From Bermanella sp040371755 (GTDB lineage Bacteria; Pseudomonadota; Gammaproteobacteria; Pseudomonadales; Oceanobacteraceae), in NCBI RefSeq assembly GCF_040371755.1, contig NZ_BAABWE010000009.1, positions 1 through 64,000 on the forward strand: a stretch of DNA of 64,000 nt. Direction: 5' to 3'. Below the pieces are notes generated by a model. That model searched no databases. It was not told the DNA's origin and saw nothing but the letters and a program-made list of their open reading frames with translations. The number at the start of each line of letters is the position of its first letter. The stretch's first letter is position 1. Below are positions 41,577-51,353 of this stretch, piece by piece. The position numbers and the translations under genes are program-made.

Positions 41577-43646
41577 ATGAAACTCTCGCCCATAGCCACG
41601 GCACTTACACTTTGCATAACCGTAACCAGTGTATCTGCCAATGATAATGCGCAAAACAGCAAGTCTGATGTTGCTGAACTTTCAAAAATAAGTGTCAGTG
41701 GTACTCAAGTCAAAGGCCCTGAAATCACCACCGAAAAACTCCTCAAAGTACCCGGCGCTGGTAACGACCCTTTAAAAGCCATTGAAGCCTTGCCCGGTGT
41801 CGTATTGAGTGGATCTGGGCCATTCAGTGTGCCTGCAATTCGCGGCTCAAGCCCACGGGATAACACCTATATTACTGATTTTGTCCCTGTGGGGTATGTG
41901 TTTCATAACGATGGTAATAGTACATACAACGATAATTTAATTGAAAGCTTCAGCCTGAAAGCTGGAGCATGGGGAGCAGAGTATAACGATGCCATTGGCG
42001 CGGTGTTAGCCACTAAACTGCGAGACCCTTATATGGAGCCTCTAACAACCACCTTAGATTTAAGCTTTCTGCGAGTAGGTGCATTATTAGAAGGCGCTGT
42101 ATCTGATGATAGCGCCTTTTATTTTTCTTACCGCCAAAGTCTTTTAGAATTTTATGTGGAAAACTTCATTGATGAAGAAGAGCTCACCTTTACCGAGGTG
42201 CCAAAAAATAACGACTACCAATTTAAATATCATTGGCGCTTAAGCCCTGTGTCGAATCTAAGGTTCATTGCTACCGGTGCAAAAGACAGTGTCGGCATTG
42301 ATTTTGGCCCAGAATCCGACGCCCTTGAAACTGAACCCGGTCTAGATGGTGGCTTAGGTGCCAGTACGTTTTACCACAACCAAGGTATTTTATTTGATAC
42401 CCTGTTTAGAGACGGAACCAGCACCATGTTCAGCTTAAGTCGCAAAGAAGAAGATGCTAGTTTCTCCATTGGTTCTCTTTTCAGTTTGGATGCTGTCAAT
42501 ATTGAGTACCGCTTAAAAAATTATTACAACACACCTTTAGATAGCGGCGACACCCTTAGATACGGCTTAGATTTAGCGAACCAAAAACTAGATTATGTTG
42601 TTTCTGGTAAATACATACCTTGTAATCAGGAGGTAGGCGACCAATGCCCTCCTGCATCTTTAGGTTATGATTTTGGCCCTAATACCGACACCCTGAGCAT
42701 CAATACAGCATACAGCTTTATTGCTTATGACTGGTTAGCATCACCTAACTTAGAAATCACGTTAGGCTTAGGCCACACATACAACGATTTTAACGGTGAA
42801 CAAATCTTCCAACCACGCATTGAAAGCCGATATCGCGTAAACAATGACTGGACTCTCACCGGAGCCATTGGTCGCCATAGCCAATTCATTCGTGAGTTTC
42901 GATTTATTGCACAAGAGTTAGGCAATCCAGACTTAAAACAACCAAACGCCATTCATTATGTGTTTGGATTTGAGCACCAATACGATGACGCCATCAGTAC
43001 TAAACTAGAAGTGTATTACAAAACCATTGATAACCTCATTGCAGGGAACGCAGATTACGATTATCTCACCAACAATACGGTTGAGCCTTACTTAAATATT
43101 GCCAGCGGACATGCTTACGGCCTAGAGCTGTTAATTAATAAAAACCTAACCGACAAATGGTACGGTTGGCTAAGTGTGGCTTACAGTAAAACCAAACGTA
43201 CAAACGATATCACTCAACAAGAAATTGATTATGAACTGGATCGTCCTTGGATTGTGAACCTTGTTGCCAGCTACCAAAAAAGTTCCGAAACCTCTTATGG
43301 ATTTAAATGGCGCTATCAAAGCGGTAGTTTAATTACACCCGTTACAGGTGCTACGCCATACGATGAAAATGGTAATGTACTGCCCGATAATACAGATATT
43401 AATAGTGTCTATATTTACGATCCGATTGAAGGTTCACCCAACTCTGAGCGTTTATCTAATTATCACCGCCTAGATTTCAGAATGGATCATAAGCTTTCTA
43501 AGCGCAGCACATTATATTTTGAAGCTATCAATTTATATAACCGCGCCAATGTCAGTAATTATTCTTACAATAAGGATTATTCAGAAAAAGAAGACGTCAC
43601 ATCACTTCCGATTATATTTTCGGTAGGAGCTAAACTGGTTTTTTAA
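41577..43646 (+). CDS. TonB-dependent outer-membrane receptor
   Basis: A 689-residue protein with a signal peptide (1-21, cleavage near VSA) and an N-terminal plug domain (about 50-160, with DPLKAIEALPGVVLSG and IRGSSPRDNTYITDF). A 22-strand barrel domain follows, ending in an aromatic residue (IIFSVGAKLVF). The substrate is not evident. The nearby TonB operon could energise it. It is not clearly linked to neighbouring enzymes and no Fur box was seen upstream. Confidence 0.92.
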   Translation: MKLSPIATALTLCITVTSVSANDNAQNSKSDVAELSKISVSGTQVKGPEITTEKLLKVPGAGNDPLKAIEALPGVVLSGSGPFSVPAIRGSSPRDNTYITDFVPVGYVFHNDGNSTYNDNLIESFSLKAGAWGAEYNDAIGAVLATKLRDPYMEPLTTTLDLSFLRVGALLEGAVSDDSAFYFSYRQSLLEFYVENFIDEEELTFTEVPKNNDYQFKYHWRLSPVSNLRFIATGAKDSVGIDFGPESDALETEPGLDGGLGASTFYHNQGILFDTLFRDGTSTMFSLSRKEEDASFSIGSLFSLDAVNIEYRLKNYYNTPLDSGDTLRYGLDLANQKLDYVVSGKYIPCNQEVGDQCPPASLGYDFGPNTDTLSINTAYSFIAYDWLASPNLEITLGLGHTYNDFNGEQIFQPRIESRYRVNNDWTLTGAIGRHSQFIREFRFIAQELGNPDLKQPNAIHYVFGFEHQYDDAISTKLEVYYKTIDNLIAGNADYDYLTNNTVEPYLNIASGHAYGLELLINKNLTDKWYGWLSVAYSKTKRTNDITQQEIDYELDRPWIVNLVASYQKSSETSYGFKWRYQSGSLITPVTGATPYDENGNVLPDNTDINSVYIYDPIEGSPNSERLSNYHRLDFRMDHKLSKRSTLYFEAINLYNRANVSNYSYNKDYSEKEDVTSLPIIFSVGAKLVF

Positions 43647-43743
43647 CGTGATACGTGAATAACGTGTTGTTTTTTAAATGCATAACAACAGGTAAACAAA
43701 AAGGCCTCTAAGCAGCCCTGCTTTCTTATAGCTTACCAATATA

Positions 43744-43773
43744 AAGCGAATCTCATTTGAGGTTCGCTTTTTT
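43744..43773 (+). terminator. Terminator after the TonB-dependent receptor
   Basis: AAGCGAATCTC and GAGGTTCGCTT form a long stem (one G-T pair) followed by six T. The rest of 43647-43923 shows no gene. Confidence 0.9.
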
Positions 43774-43923
43774 GTTTTTATAAGGCTCCGAAATACAACC
43801 TTACAAAGTAAACGTGTTGGCTTTAACTGCCTGCACATAAACAATACGGGGAGTTAAATACTTCTAAATACCCCTTGTGAAACATAGGTTAAACTACCCG
43901 TTGATGGGAAGCAATTCCCCGTT

Positions 43924-44160
43924 TTAATCTTCTGGTAACGCCTCGAATGCTTGCTTTTTACCTTCAAACCACGCCTGCATGGCAGCTGGATCTTGCATCA
44001 AGCTTTTCATATTCTCCATGGCTTCAAGATGCGCGGCATCTTGTTTTTGAAACATAGCCATACCATGTTGTTTACTGAGTTCGGCAATTTCTGCAAACGT
44101 TTGTGCTGTAAAAGCTTCTTCGCATGCACCACCTAGTTGCTTACAGGTCATGGTTTTCAT
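43924..44160 (-). CDS. DUF1059-type small protein
   Basis: A 78-residue soluble protein starting MKTMTCKQLGGACEEAFTA, the conserved DUF1059 N-terminus with paired cysteines, followed by a helical C-terminal part. A GGAGGG ribosome-binding site precedes the ATG. Function unknown. It is separated from the upstream trpG by a terminator, so it is probably expressed alone. Confidence 0.88.
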   Translation of the reverse strand: MKTMTCKQLGGACEEAFTAQTFAEIAELSKQHGMAMFQKQDAAHLEAMENMKSLMQDPAAMQAWFEGKKQAFEALPED

Positions 44161-44177
44161 AGTGCCCTCCGGTAAAA

Positions 44178-44203
44178 ATTAAAAAGCCACCCTAAGGTGG
44201 CTT
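44178..44203 (-). terminator. Terminator of the trpE-channel-trpG operon
   Basis: On the minus strand AAGCCACC, loop TTAG, GGTGGCTT is followed by a T-rich stretch. Confidence 0.88.
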
Positions 44204-44228
44204 GTTATCGGTTCAGTTGATTTAAGCG

Positions 44229-44813
44229 TTATACCTTCATCTTTAAGAAGTTAGCAAATAAATCATGTCCTTGCTGAGTTAATATGGATTCCGGATGAAA
44301 TTGCACCCCTTGAATTGCTAAGGTTTTGTGCTGCACCCCCATAATCTCTTCAACACTACCGTCTTCATTTTGTGTCCATGCGGTCACCTCTAAGCAATCT
44401 GGTAAGGTGTTTTTATCAATCACTAACGAATGATAGCGTGTCGCCACAAACGGGTGATTTAAGCCTGCAAACACGCCTTTGTCTTCATGATATACATCAC
44501 TGGTTTTACCATGCATCACTTGCCCTGCGCGGATAATGTCACCACCAAATGCCTGCCCAATACTTTGATGGCCAAGGCATACACCTAAGATAGGCAGCTT
44601 GCCCGCAAAGTGCTTAATAGCCGCAACCGATATACCTGCTTCGTTTGGGGTGCATGGCCCAGGGCTGATCACGAGGTGATCAGGGTTTAATTGTTCAATG
44701 TCTTCGATGGTAATTTCATCGTTACGATACACTTTTACATCTGCGCCCAGTTCACCAAAGTACTGAACCACGTTATAGGTAAAGGAATCATAATTATCGA
44801 TCATTAATAACAT
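44229..44813 (-). CDS. trpG: Anthranilate synthase component II (glutamine amidotransferase)
   Basis: A 194-residue class I glutamine amidotransferase that supplies ammonia to TrpE. The nucleophile Cys is in ILGVCLGHQSIG and the catalytic His/Glu are in VQFHPESI; the start MLLMIDNYDSFTYNVVQYF is typical. It could also serve as PabA for aminobenzoate synthesis. Its ATG overlaps the stop of the ion-channel gene (TAATG), so it is translationally coupled downstream of trpE. A terminator follows. Confidence 0.95.
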   Translation of the reverse strand: MLLMIDNYDSFTYNVVQYFGELGADVKVYRNDEITIEDIEQLNPDHLVISPGPCTPNEAGISVAAIKHFAGKLPILGVCLGHQSIGQAFGGDIIRAGQVMHGKTSDVYHEDKGVFAGLNHPFVATRYHSLVIDKNTLPDCLEVTAWTQNEDGSVEEIMGVQHKTLAIQGVQFHPESILTQQGHDLFANFLKMKV

Positions 44814-45634
44814 TATTCATTTCCTTTATTCGGTTCATCATGTTTAGCCAACTGGCTAACCATGGCCTTCAATGATTGAATTTCGCTTTGTAAGTCTGCC
44901 ATGGTGGGCTCAGTTGAATGTGCCGCTTCTTCAATGGCGTTTTCTTTTTCTATCACACTGACCACAATGCCAATAACCATATTTAAAAAGGCAAAGGCCG
45001 TTAAAAAGATAAATGTCAGATAATATATCCAACTAAACCCATACACAGCCATTGTTTCGTACATGACGTCTGTCCAGTCTTCAAATGTCATCACCCTAAA
45101 TAAGGTAAGTAGCGAGATAGAAATATCCCCCCACAATTCTGGGTTAATAGATGCAAACAGGGTGGCACCAATGGCAGCGTAGATGTAAAAAATAATAAAC
45201 ATCAACAGCATGACATAGCCTAATTGTGGCAATGCCTTTAATAATGAATTAAGCAGTACCCGTAATTCTGGAATGATGGAGACCATCCTCAGTACACGGA
45301 AAATCCGCAGTAAGCGCCCTATAAATGCCATTTCACTTTCATTTACGGGGATTAAACTCGCAACTACGATAATAGTGTCGAAGATGTTCCAGCCATTTTT
45401 AAAAAAATGTCGTTTATTTTCTTCGCCAATAAAACGTACGATTAATTCCACTAAAAAGATAACGGTAATAAAGTGATCCAACCATGCGACAAGCGTCAGC
45501 ATGCTTTCTGGTAGGTCATAGGTTTTTGCACCCACAACAACAGCCGAGAATAAAATTACGGCCACCACAAAAAGTTCAAACCCTTTATTACTTCGTAAGG
45601 CTAAAAATCGTTTTTGTAAATTTAATGTATTCAT
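44813..45634 (-). CDS. Voltage-gated ion channel family protein (NaChBac-like)
   Basis: A 273-residue six-helix ion transport protein. S4 carries spaced arginines (RLLRIFRVLRMVSIIPELR). The pore loop has VMTFEDWTDVMYE, similar to sodium/calcium-selective bacterial channels. A C-terminal coiled coil follows S6. It lies between trpE (3-bp gap) and trpG (1-bp overlap), so all three are one unit. The link to tryptophan synthesis is not known. Confidence 0.93.
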   Translation of the reverse strand: MNTLNLQKRFLALRSNKGFELFVVAVILFSAVVVGAKTYDLPESMLTLVAWLDHFITVIFLVELIVRFIGEENKRHFFKNGWNIFDTIIVVASLIPVNESEMAFIGRLLRIFRVLRMVSIIPELRVLLNSLLKALPQLGYVMLLMFIIFYIYAAIGATLFASINPELWGDISISLLTLFRVMTFEDWTDVMYETMAVYGFSWIYYLTFIFLTAFAFLNMVIGIVVSVIEKENAIEEAAHSTEPTMADLQSEIQSLKAMVSQLAKHDEPNKGNE

Positions 45635-45637
45635 GAC

Positions 45638-47122
45638 TTAGTTATCCAAACCCGATTCCGCCATGGCTACGGCTTTAAAAACAGCACGGGCTTTATTCAT
45701 GGTTTCTTTCCACTCAAGACGCGGCACGCTGTCGGCCACAACCCCTGCTCCGGCTTGTACATAGATTTTTTTATCTTTAATCACTGCGGTACGTATGGCA
45801 ATGGCAGTATCCATATTGCCATTCCAGCCAAGATACCCCACCGCTCCGCCGTAAACACCACGCTTAACCGGCTCAAACTCATCAATGATTTCCATTGCAC
45901 GAATTTTAGGTGCGCCGCTTAAAGTGCCAGCTGGGTGGGCGGCTTTGAGTACATCCATAGAGGTAATGCCCGGTTTGGCCTTGCCTTCAACATTACTGAC
46001 GATGTGCATCACATGACTGTAACGCTCCACCACCATTTGATCGCTCACTTGTACTTGCCCCATTTCACTAACACGGCCCACGTCATTGCGGCCTAGATCA
46101 ATCAGCATTAAATGCTCGGCGATTTCTTTAGGATCGCTGAGCAGTTCTTGTTCTAGGGCTAAGTCTTGCTCTGGGGTTTCGCCGCGATAGCGGGTTCCGG
46201 CAATTGGGCGAACAGTAATAGTGCCGTCTTCAAATCGGGCTAAAATTTCAGGGCTTGAACCCACCACATGGTGATCACCACAGTTCATAAAATACATGTA
46301 AGGACTTGGGTTTAAAGTGCGCAATGCGCGATACAGGTTTAACGGGTGCCCATGAAAGTCCACACTCAAACGCTGGCTAATTACACACTGCATGATGTCA
46401 CCCGCCAGCACGTATTCTTTGATTTTTTCAACGGAATCCATAAAGGCTTGTTCGCCATAACCCGAAACAAAATCACTTTCTTGCACATCGCGAGGCTGAA
46501 TAAGTGGCTGACCAATTTGGCCTTGATAGGTGCTACGAATTTGGCCACGCATAATGGTGATGCGACGACGAGCTTTATCATAGCCATCTGGGTCATTAGG
46601 GTTAGCCAGCACAATGAAGTGCAATTTGCCGCTTAGGTTATCAAACACCATGACTTCTTCTGATTGCATCAGCAGAATATCAGGGTTGCCTATATCGTCT
46701 TCTGGAGTCGATTCCGCTAGGCGTTTTTCCACATAGCGCACCACGTCATAACCAAAGTATCCCACCAACCCGCCATCAAACTTAGGCAAGCCTTCCACCT
46801 GAGCCACTTTAAATTGCTTCTGATATTGGGCAATGAACTCTAGAGGGTCGTCCACTTCGTGTTGTTCAATCAGTTTGTCGTGCTCAAGTATTTGCACCAT
46901 ATTGGCAAAGACTTTTAATACGCGGGTGCACGGCATGCCAATCATGCTGTAACGGCCCCATTTTTCGCCCCCTTGAACGGATTCAAGCAGATATGAATAT
47001 GGCCCTTGGGCCACTTTTAGGTAAGTGCTTAATGGCGTGTCTAAATCCGCGAGGATTTCTTGTGAAACCGGTATGCGGTTGAAACCTTGCTTAGACAACT
47101 CAGTATACAATTCTGGCGTCAT
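45638..47122 (-). CDS. trpE: Anthranilate synthase component I
   Basis: A 494-residue enzyme converting chorismate to anthranilate with ammonia from TrpG. The tryptophan feedback site LLESVQGGEKWGRYSMIG is near residue 45. The chorismate-binding C-terminal domain has SSPEILARFEDG, RPIAGTRYRGETPE and GTLSGAPKIRAMEIIDEFEP. It is the first gene of a unit with an ion channel and trpG; trpD and trpC are not in the window. I found no Trp-rich leader peptide in the upstream 270 bp. Confidence 0.96.
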   Translation of the reverse strand: MTPELYTELSKQGFNRIPVSQEILADLDTPLSTYLKVAQGPYSYLLESVQGGEKWGRYSMIGMPCTRVLKVFANMVQILEHDKLIEQHEVDDPLEFIAQYQKQFKVAQVEGLPKFDGGLVGYFGYDVVRYVEKRLAESTPEDDIGNPDILLMQSEEVMVFDNLSGKLHFIVLANPNDPDGYDKARRRITIMRGQIRSTYQGQIGQPLIQPRDVQESDFVSGYGEQAFMDSVEKIKEYVLAGDIMQCVISQRLSVDFHGHPLNLYRALRTLNPSPYMYFMNCGDHHVVGSSPEILARFEDGTITVRPIAGTRYRGETPEQDLALEQELLSDPKEIAEHLMLIDLGRNDVGRVSEMGQVQVSDQMVVERYSHVMHIVSNVEGKAKPGITSMDVLKAAHPAGTLSGAPKIRAMEIIDEFEPVKRGVYGGAVGYLGWNGNMDTAIAIRTAVIKDKKIYVQAGAGVVADSVPRLEWKETMNKARAVFKAVAMAESGLDN

Positions 47123-47395
47123 GGATCTTAATCCTAATACGAAATAGTAAATAATATAGAGAAACGGGGAACAGGCAGGACGCGAATACTACGATGCATA
47201 ACAGGAGCACGGCGCCCTGCTATAGCCATCGCTTGAGGCTGGCACCAATGTGTAATGAATTAGGGGTACTAATTGTGTTCACCCAGATATTCCTAAGCAT
47301 TGTCAAAAGAAGGCGTACTATATCAGCCCTTCACATTGGCTTAAAGGCTGTAATGCAAAATATAGCCTATATTTAAACCAACAGGAGGCTTAACA

Positions 47396-47800
47396 ATGCA
47401 TGCCCATGGTCAATTTAATATTTGGTTAAATAATCGAGTTGTATTAGCTCGTATAAAAGGCCAATGTAATGAGGATTTAGCTCATAAATACGCCCACGCA
47501 TTTAGGGAGGCAATCAAACCTTTATCAGGTAAACCTTGGGCCCATATTCTATATCTTGATGATTGGGACTTGGCCACCCCTGAGGTGGAAGTCATCATGA
47601 CTGATCTGGTTAGATACTTAGCCCTAAATGGCTTAACCTGTAGCGCACAAGTCTTTTCCTCTCATGCACTTAAGCAATTCCAACTCAATCGAATCGTAAA
47701 GGAAAAAAAAGAGGCATTTAAACGCCGTACATTCAATGATCAAGCCAGTGCGGTTGAATGGCTGGCTAGCGAAGGTTTTTCATTAACCAACCCCACTTAA
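47396..47800 (+). CDS. Unknown cytoplasmic protein, possibly STAS/SpoIIAA-like
   Basis: A 134-residue protein with no signal or membrane segment. The pattern of a strand (VVLARIKGQ), a helix, and HILYLDDWDLATPEVEVI followed by a C-terminal helical part recalls the STAS/SpoIIAA-like fold, but this is only a shape resemblance. A strong AGGAGG precedes the ATG. It is followed 13 bp later by a DUF2970 gene, so the two may be co-transcribed. Function not known. Confidence 0.72.
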   Translation: MHAHGQFNIWLNNRVVLARIKGQCNEDLAHKYAHAFREAIKPLSGKPWAHILYLDDWDLATPEVEVIMTDLVRYLALNGLTCSAQVFSSHALKQFQLNRIVKEKKEAFKRRTFNDQASAVEWLASEGFSLTNPT

Positions 47801-47812
47801 TTAGGATCTGTC

Positions 47813-48022
47813 ATGTCCGAGCCACTTAATAAAAATAAGGTGAGTTTTATCACGGCCCTGCTCAGTATTATGGCAGGCGCGTTTGGCGTACAAAAACGGC
47901 ACAACATGGAAAGGGACTTTAATTCAAATAGCCCTGTGATTTATATAATGGCGGCCATAGTATTTTTTATCTTATTTATCGCCGCCATTATTTTTGTAGT
48001 GAGCATGGTCACACCCAACTAA
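47813..48022 (+). CDS. DUF2970 small membrane protein
   Basis: A 69-residue protein with the DUF2970 pattern: a short amphipathic start, ALLSIMAGAFGVQKRHNMERDF, then one C-terminal membrane helix (residues about 43-66). The family is common in proteobacteria and has no known function. It ends convergently with the DUF6351 gene, sharing 4 bp. Confidence 0.88.
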   Translation: MSEPLNKNKVSFITALLSIMAGAFGVQKRHNMERDFNSNSPVIYIMAAIVFFILFIAAIIFVVSMVTPN

Positions 48023-50271
48023 TGAACTTGGCCATACGCAGGTGCAGCGCCTTTTAATTTTTGCACTAATTGCGCAGCATGACGATTTGGTCCCTTAGGG
48101 TACTGACACACACCATTTGGAAATATACCTTCAAGCTGAGATAAATACTCCCACATATCCACATCACCATATATTCCTGATTCCATCGCAAAGCGAACTG
48201 GGACTTTCTCACATACTAGGCTATCACTGTAGACACTCTCTCCTGCTACTATCCGCGAATGACTATAGTGAGGGAAACGTGACTGACACACTCCGCTAGG
48301 TTTTTCATTCCACTGCCCATCCCATGTATTTACAGCATCATCAATGATGTTATGTTCTTTGTCATAACAACGGTCTCGCGCCACTTCAGGGCGATTTTCG
48401 GCCACGGCTTTTTCTGGATTGGTTTTAATATTGAATATCCATTGGTCCAATACCCTTAGAGCATCGTCGATTGGCAAACTACGCAACACCTCACGACGGG
48501 ACAGCTTATCGTCTATTTCCATCATCCAAATTAGTTGGTGATCACTATTCCCCATGGCGTGCTCAATCCGCTTACGTGAACTAAATGAAGCTATAGAGTG
48601 ATGCATGTCTAGCTTGTGATCTAAGTAATGCCGTAAATCAATAATAGGTAAATCGGCAAATCCCAAAAAGACTAATCCTGATTCATAAGCTTTAGTGGCT
48701 GCTTGTTTGTCGCCTTGAGTACGAGAGGCTAGTTGCTTATTACCTTCGTGGGTCATGTTTTGTTGCCCCCATAAGGACAAACGCTTAAATGAGGTATCAC
48801 CACTAATATGCCAAAAGTATTCATTTTTCATCTCGTTAGTGGGCTTCCAGCCTCCTACATTTCGGTTAAGCTGGATAAACTCATCAACATCCAACAGGCC
48901 ACTTTTTAATGAGCCTAGGCCATATTGAACCCCACTGTTTCCCCAAAAACGTCGGCCTAAGCCATTTTCATCTGTGCCATAAAACTGATGTAAATCCCCC
49001 CAGTGGCTCCAATCAATTTTACCAAGTAATAGTGGGTCCACTTCGTGATAGTCTGAAAAGAATCGAGGATTATTAATTAAATGTGATGGGCCACGCCAGC
49101 CATTGGTACATTCACTGGCACCTGTGGGCATTTTACTGAAATCCCCATTAAACATAGCCGCAATACCTTGGAGACGGCCGTATTTATTTTTAACCCCGTT
49201 TAAAGCGTTGCTGCCTTCAATTAAAACTCGATCCGGCCAGTTTTTCCAAAGCAGGTTGTCACTGGTTTCATCAAAATAATATTCAAGTAATTCACAATCT
49301 AAGGCGTAGTTAACCTGTGTTGCCATGTCTGGATAGGAATATAACGGAATCGCACCGTCTATGATTCCGGGATGATTCTGCGCCAATAAATATTGCTGAA
49401 TTGCGCCACCCGATCCACCAATACCAATGGTGTATAACGGCTCTCCGTAACGACTAGAAAATTGTCGCTTAACCCGTAAAGCGGTGTCTTCACTAAGCCA
49501 AATATTATAATGATTACTGGTTTGAGTTCCGGTACTAAAAGCAACCGCATAACCCTGTTGTAGTTGGGATTCATGTTCATAAAGCAAACGGTCAATATTT
49601 ACATGCCCCTGTTTGCGACCAATACCCACACCGCCTTTAAATCGATAAATTAATTTTTGATTCCACTTACTGTCATTAAACACGAGTGGCTTATCTTGTT
49701 GATTTACAGGTATGGCCAACACATAAATAAATCGATTAATAGTACCAGTTTCAATTCTAATAATTTGCTGAGCGAGCATTGCTTCATTTAATTGATCCAC
49801 TTTTAAGAAACCGGGTTGCCCCTCTTTCTTTATGTAATATTGAACATGTGTGGGTAAGCTGCAATCTTTACTGTAACCCTCAATCTGCTTAATTTTTTTG
49901 CCTTGATTATCTTCTTTGTATACCTGAATCCCAATATGGTCTTGGTTATCCACTAATGGCTGACCAAGATCACTTTGTTCTGTATCACAAATAAAAGGAT
50001 ATGAGTTCTTCCCAGAAAACAATGGCGTAACTGGGCCAGAACGACCTATGGGGATGGGAAACGAGAACGACTCTTCTGGTCGTTTAATCAGTCTCGGATG
50101 CTCTCCTTGATAGCCTTGCATATCAGCTTTAACTGAAAAATCGTTAGGAATATCAAGTACTAATAAGCCACTGGTTGTAGGTAAAAAGCTCTGTTCTAGG
50201 CGATCATAAAACACACCTAAACTGGTGGTACAAATGACAACTAACGCCATAACAATCAATACTGTTTTCAT
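48019..50271 (-). CDS. DUF6351-like secreted alpha/beta-hydrolase-type protein
   Basis: A 750-residue protein with an N-terminal hydrophobic signal or anchor (MKTVLIVMALVVICTTSLGV). It resembles the DUF6351 family: VDNQDHIGIQVY early, then a nucleophile-elbow-like IGIGGSGGAIQQYLL and DGAIPLYSYPDM. This suggests a periplasmic serine hydrolase, but the substrate is unknown. The ATG at 50271 follows a GAGGTG ribosome-binding site; an upstream TTG was rejected. It stands alone. Confidence 0.72.
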   Translation of the reverse strand: MKTVLIVMALVVICTTSLGVFYDRLEQSFLPTTSGLLVLDIPNDFSVKADMQGYQGEHPRLIKRPEESFSFPIPIGRSGPVTPLFSGKNSYPFICDTEQSDLGQPLVDNQDHIGIQVYKEDNQGKKIKQIEGYSKDCSLPTHVQYYIKKEGQPGFLKVDQLNEAMLAQQIIRIETGTINRFIYVLAIPVNQQDKPLVFNDSKWNQKLIYRFKGGVGIGRKQGHVNIDRLLYEHESQLQQGYAVAFSTGTQTSNHYNIWLSEDTALRVKRQFSSRYGEPLYTIGIGGSGGAIQQYLLAQNHPGIIDGAIPLYSYPDMATQVNYALDCELLEYYFDETSDNLLWKNWPDRVLIEGSNALNGVKNKYGRLQGIAAMFNGDFSKMPTGASECTNGWRGPSHLINNPRFFSDYHEVDPLLLGKIDWSHWGDLHQFYGTDENGLGRRFWGNSGVQYGLGSLKSGLLDVDEFIQLNRNVGGWKPTNEMKNEYFWHISGDTSFKRLSLWGQQNMTHEGNKQLASRTQGDKQAATKAYESGLVFLGFADLPIIDLRHYLDHKLDMHHSIASFSSRKRIEHAMGNSDHQLIWMMEIDDKLSRREVLRSLPIDDALRVLDQWIFNIKTNPEKAVAENRPEVARDRCYDKEHNIIDDAVNTWDGQWNEKPSGVCQSRFPHYSHSRIVAGESVYSDSLVCEKVPVRFAMESGIYGDVDMWEYLSQLEGIFPNGVCQYPKGPNRHAAQLVQKLKGAAPAYGQVH

Positions 50272-50289
50272 AAGCACCTCAAAGCACAA

Positions 50290-50743
50290 AACCCCTCTTT
50301 GTAATTTAGTGTTAATCTGAAAAACCAGTAGTTACTAATGGAAATATTTTGTTTCTAAAACAGTGTATGAAAGAACAAATTATTCATTTAAAAAAAAATG
50401 TTTTTTTTATTTGTTGTTACAGAACAGCACCATGAGGAAATAGGGTTATAGCAGGTTAGTAATGGCACACTATACTTACGAAATACAATTGCAAATAGCC
50501 AAACCTTATAACTGCAATGGTTTTTAGGATGAATAAAATATAGAATCCATTCGTACAATACTGCCAAGTCAAATTCACAGTGGACAACTTACATAAATCA
50601 TACTTTATCCCTATGTGACCAACTAATGAATGTTGTCAACCTGTTCAGTAATAGCAAAACGCAAAAAATTACACTAATTAACACACTTGTGATGGGGTAT
50701 GCATTATGATTGATGAGTACTTCTTAAGTGGTTATATTTTTTA
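50290..50743. other. AT-rich intergenic region
   Basis: Contains long homopolymer runs forming an A/T hairpin near 50388-50411 (a run of A, ATG, a run of T). No gene or known element was recognised. It probably holds divergent promoters for the DUF6351 gene and the gene at 50744. Confidence 0.4.
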
Positions 50744-51349
50744 ATGAAAAAAATATTAAGCTGCTGTCCTGTGGCCAGCATTGAATCAATGCATCTTATT
50801 CCTGCTGACTTTCAGTTTCAGCCGGGAAAACCAGTCTCTGCACTAAAAACGCAAGTTTGGTGGTTACAAGAAAGTGAATCCACTGTCTGCATGCGTGATG
50901 CCTCACAGCCTATTCAATTTTTAAATCACTATACTGACAGAGAAGGCTATTTAAGCTCAGTTGACCAAGCCATTCGTGATTGCACTCACTTATGTAAAGG
51001 TTATGAACTAAAAACCACCAGCACTGAAAGTGTATTTATAAAAATTGATATTACACTCACACCTGTTTTTGAATTGTTCTCGCAAGAGGTAAAATTTAGC
51101 TGGGATAAAAAAACCAATTGGCGTCAATATGAAGTAGTCAGCAACGACTGGTGTCAGATTCAATACCCTGACCACCCCATTTCTACCCACAACGTAGTAA
51201 AACCTGTGAAAAATAAAAAACTAGTTGATAACGAAGTGATTTGGCATTCAAACCAATCTATAGATCAAGCTATGGAAGGTGTGAAAGCATTTAAAGAAAA
51301 GTGGGCATTAAACGGGTTAAAAGAATCGTTAACTGAGCGTAAAAAATAA
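50744..51349 (+). CDS. Unknown protein
   Basis: A 201-residue protein without an obvious signal peptide or membrane helix. The early MKKILSCCPVASIESMHL has adjacent cysteines, but they do not form a clear lipobox. Mixed strand and helix character, with a Lys-rich C-terminus. No recognised family. It stands alone, convergent with prmC (4-bp gap). The ATG lacks a strong ribosome-binding site. Confidence 0.62.
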   Translation: MKKILSCCPVASIESMHLIPADFQFQPGKPVSALKTQVWWLQESESTVCMRDASQPIQFLNHYTDREGYLSSVDQAIRDCTHLCKGYELKTTSTESVFIKIDITLTPVFELFSQEVKFSWDKKTNWRQYEVVSNDWCQIQYPDHPISTHNVVKPVKNKKLVDNEVIWHSNQSIDQAMEGVKAFKEKWALNGLKESLTERKK

Positions 51350-51353
51350 AGCG

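Noticed and set aside
47123..47395. Trp leader peptide or attenuator before trpE
   Set aside because: No short frame with adjacent Trp codons and no terminator hairpin was found on the minus strand.
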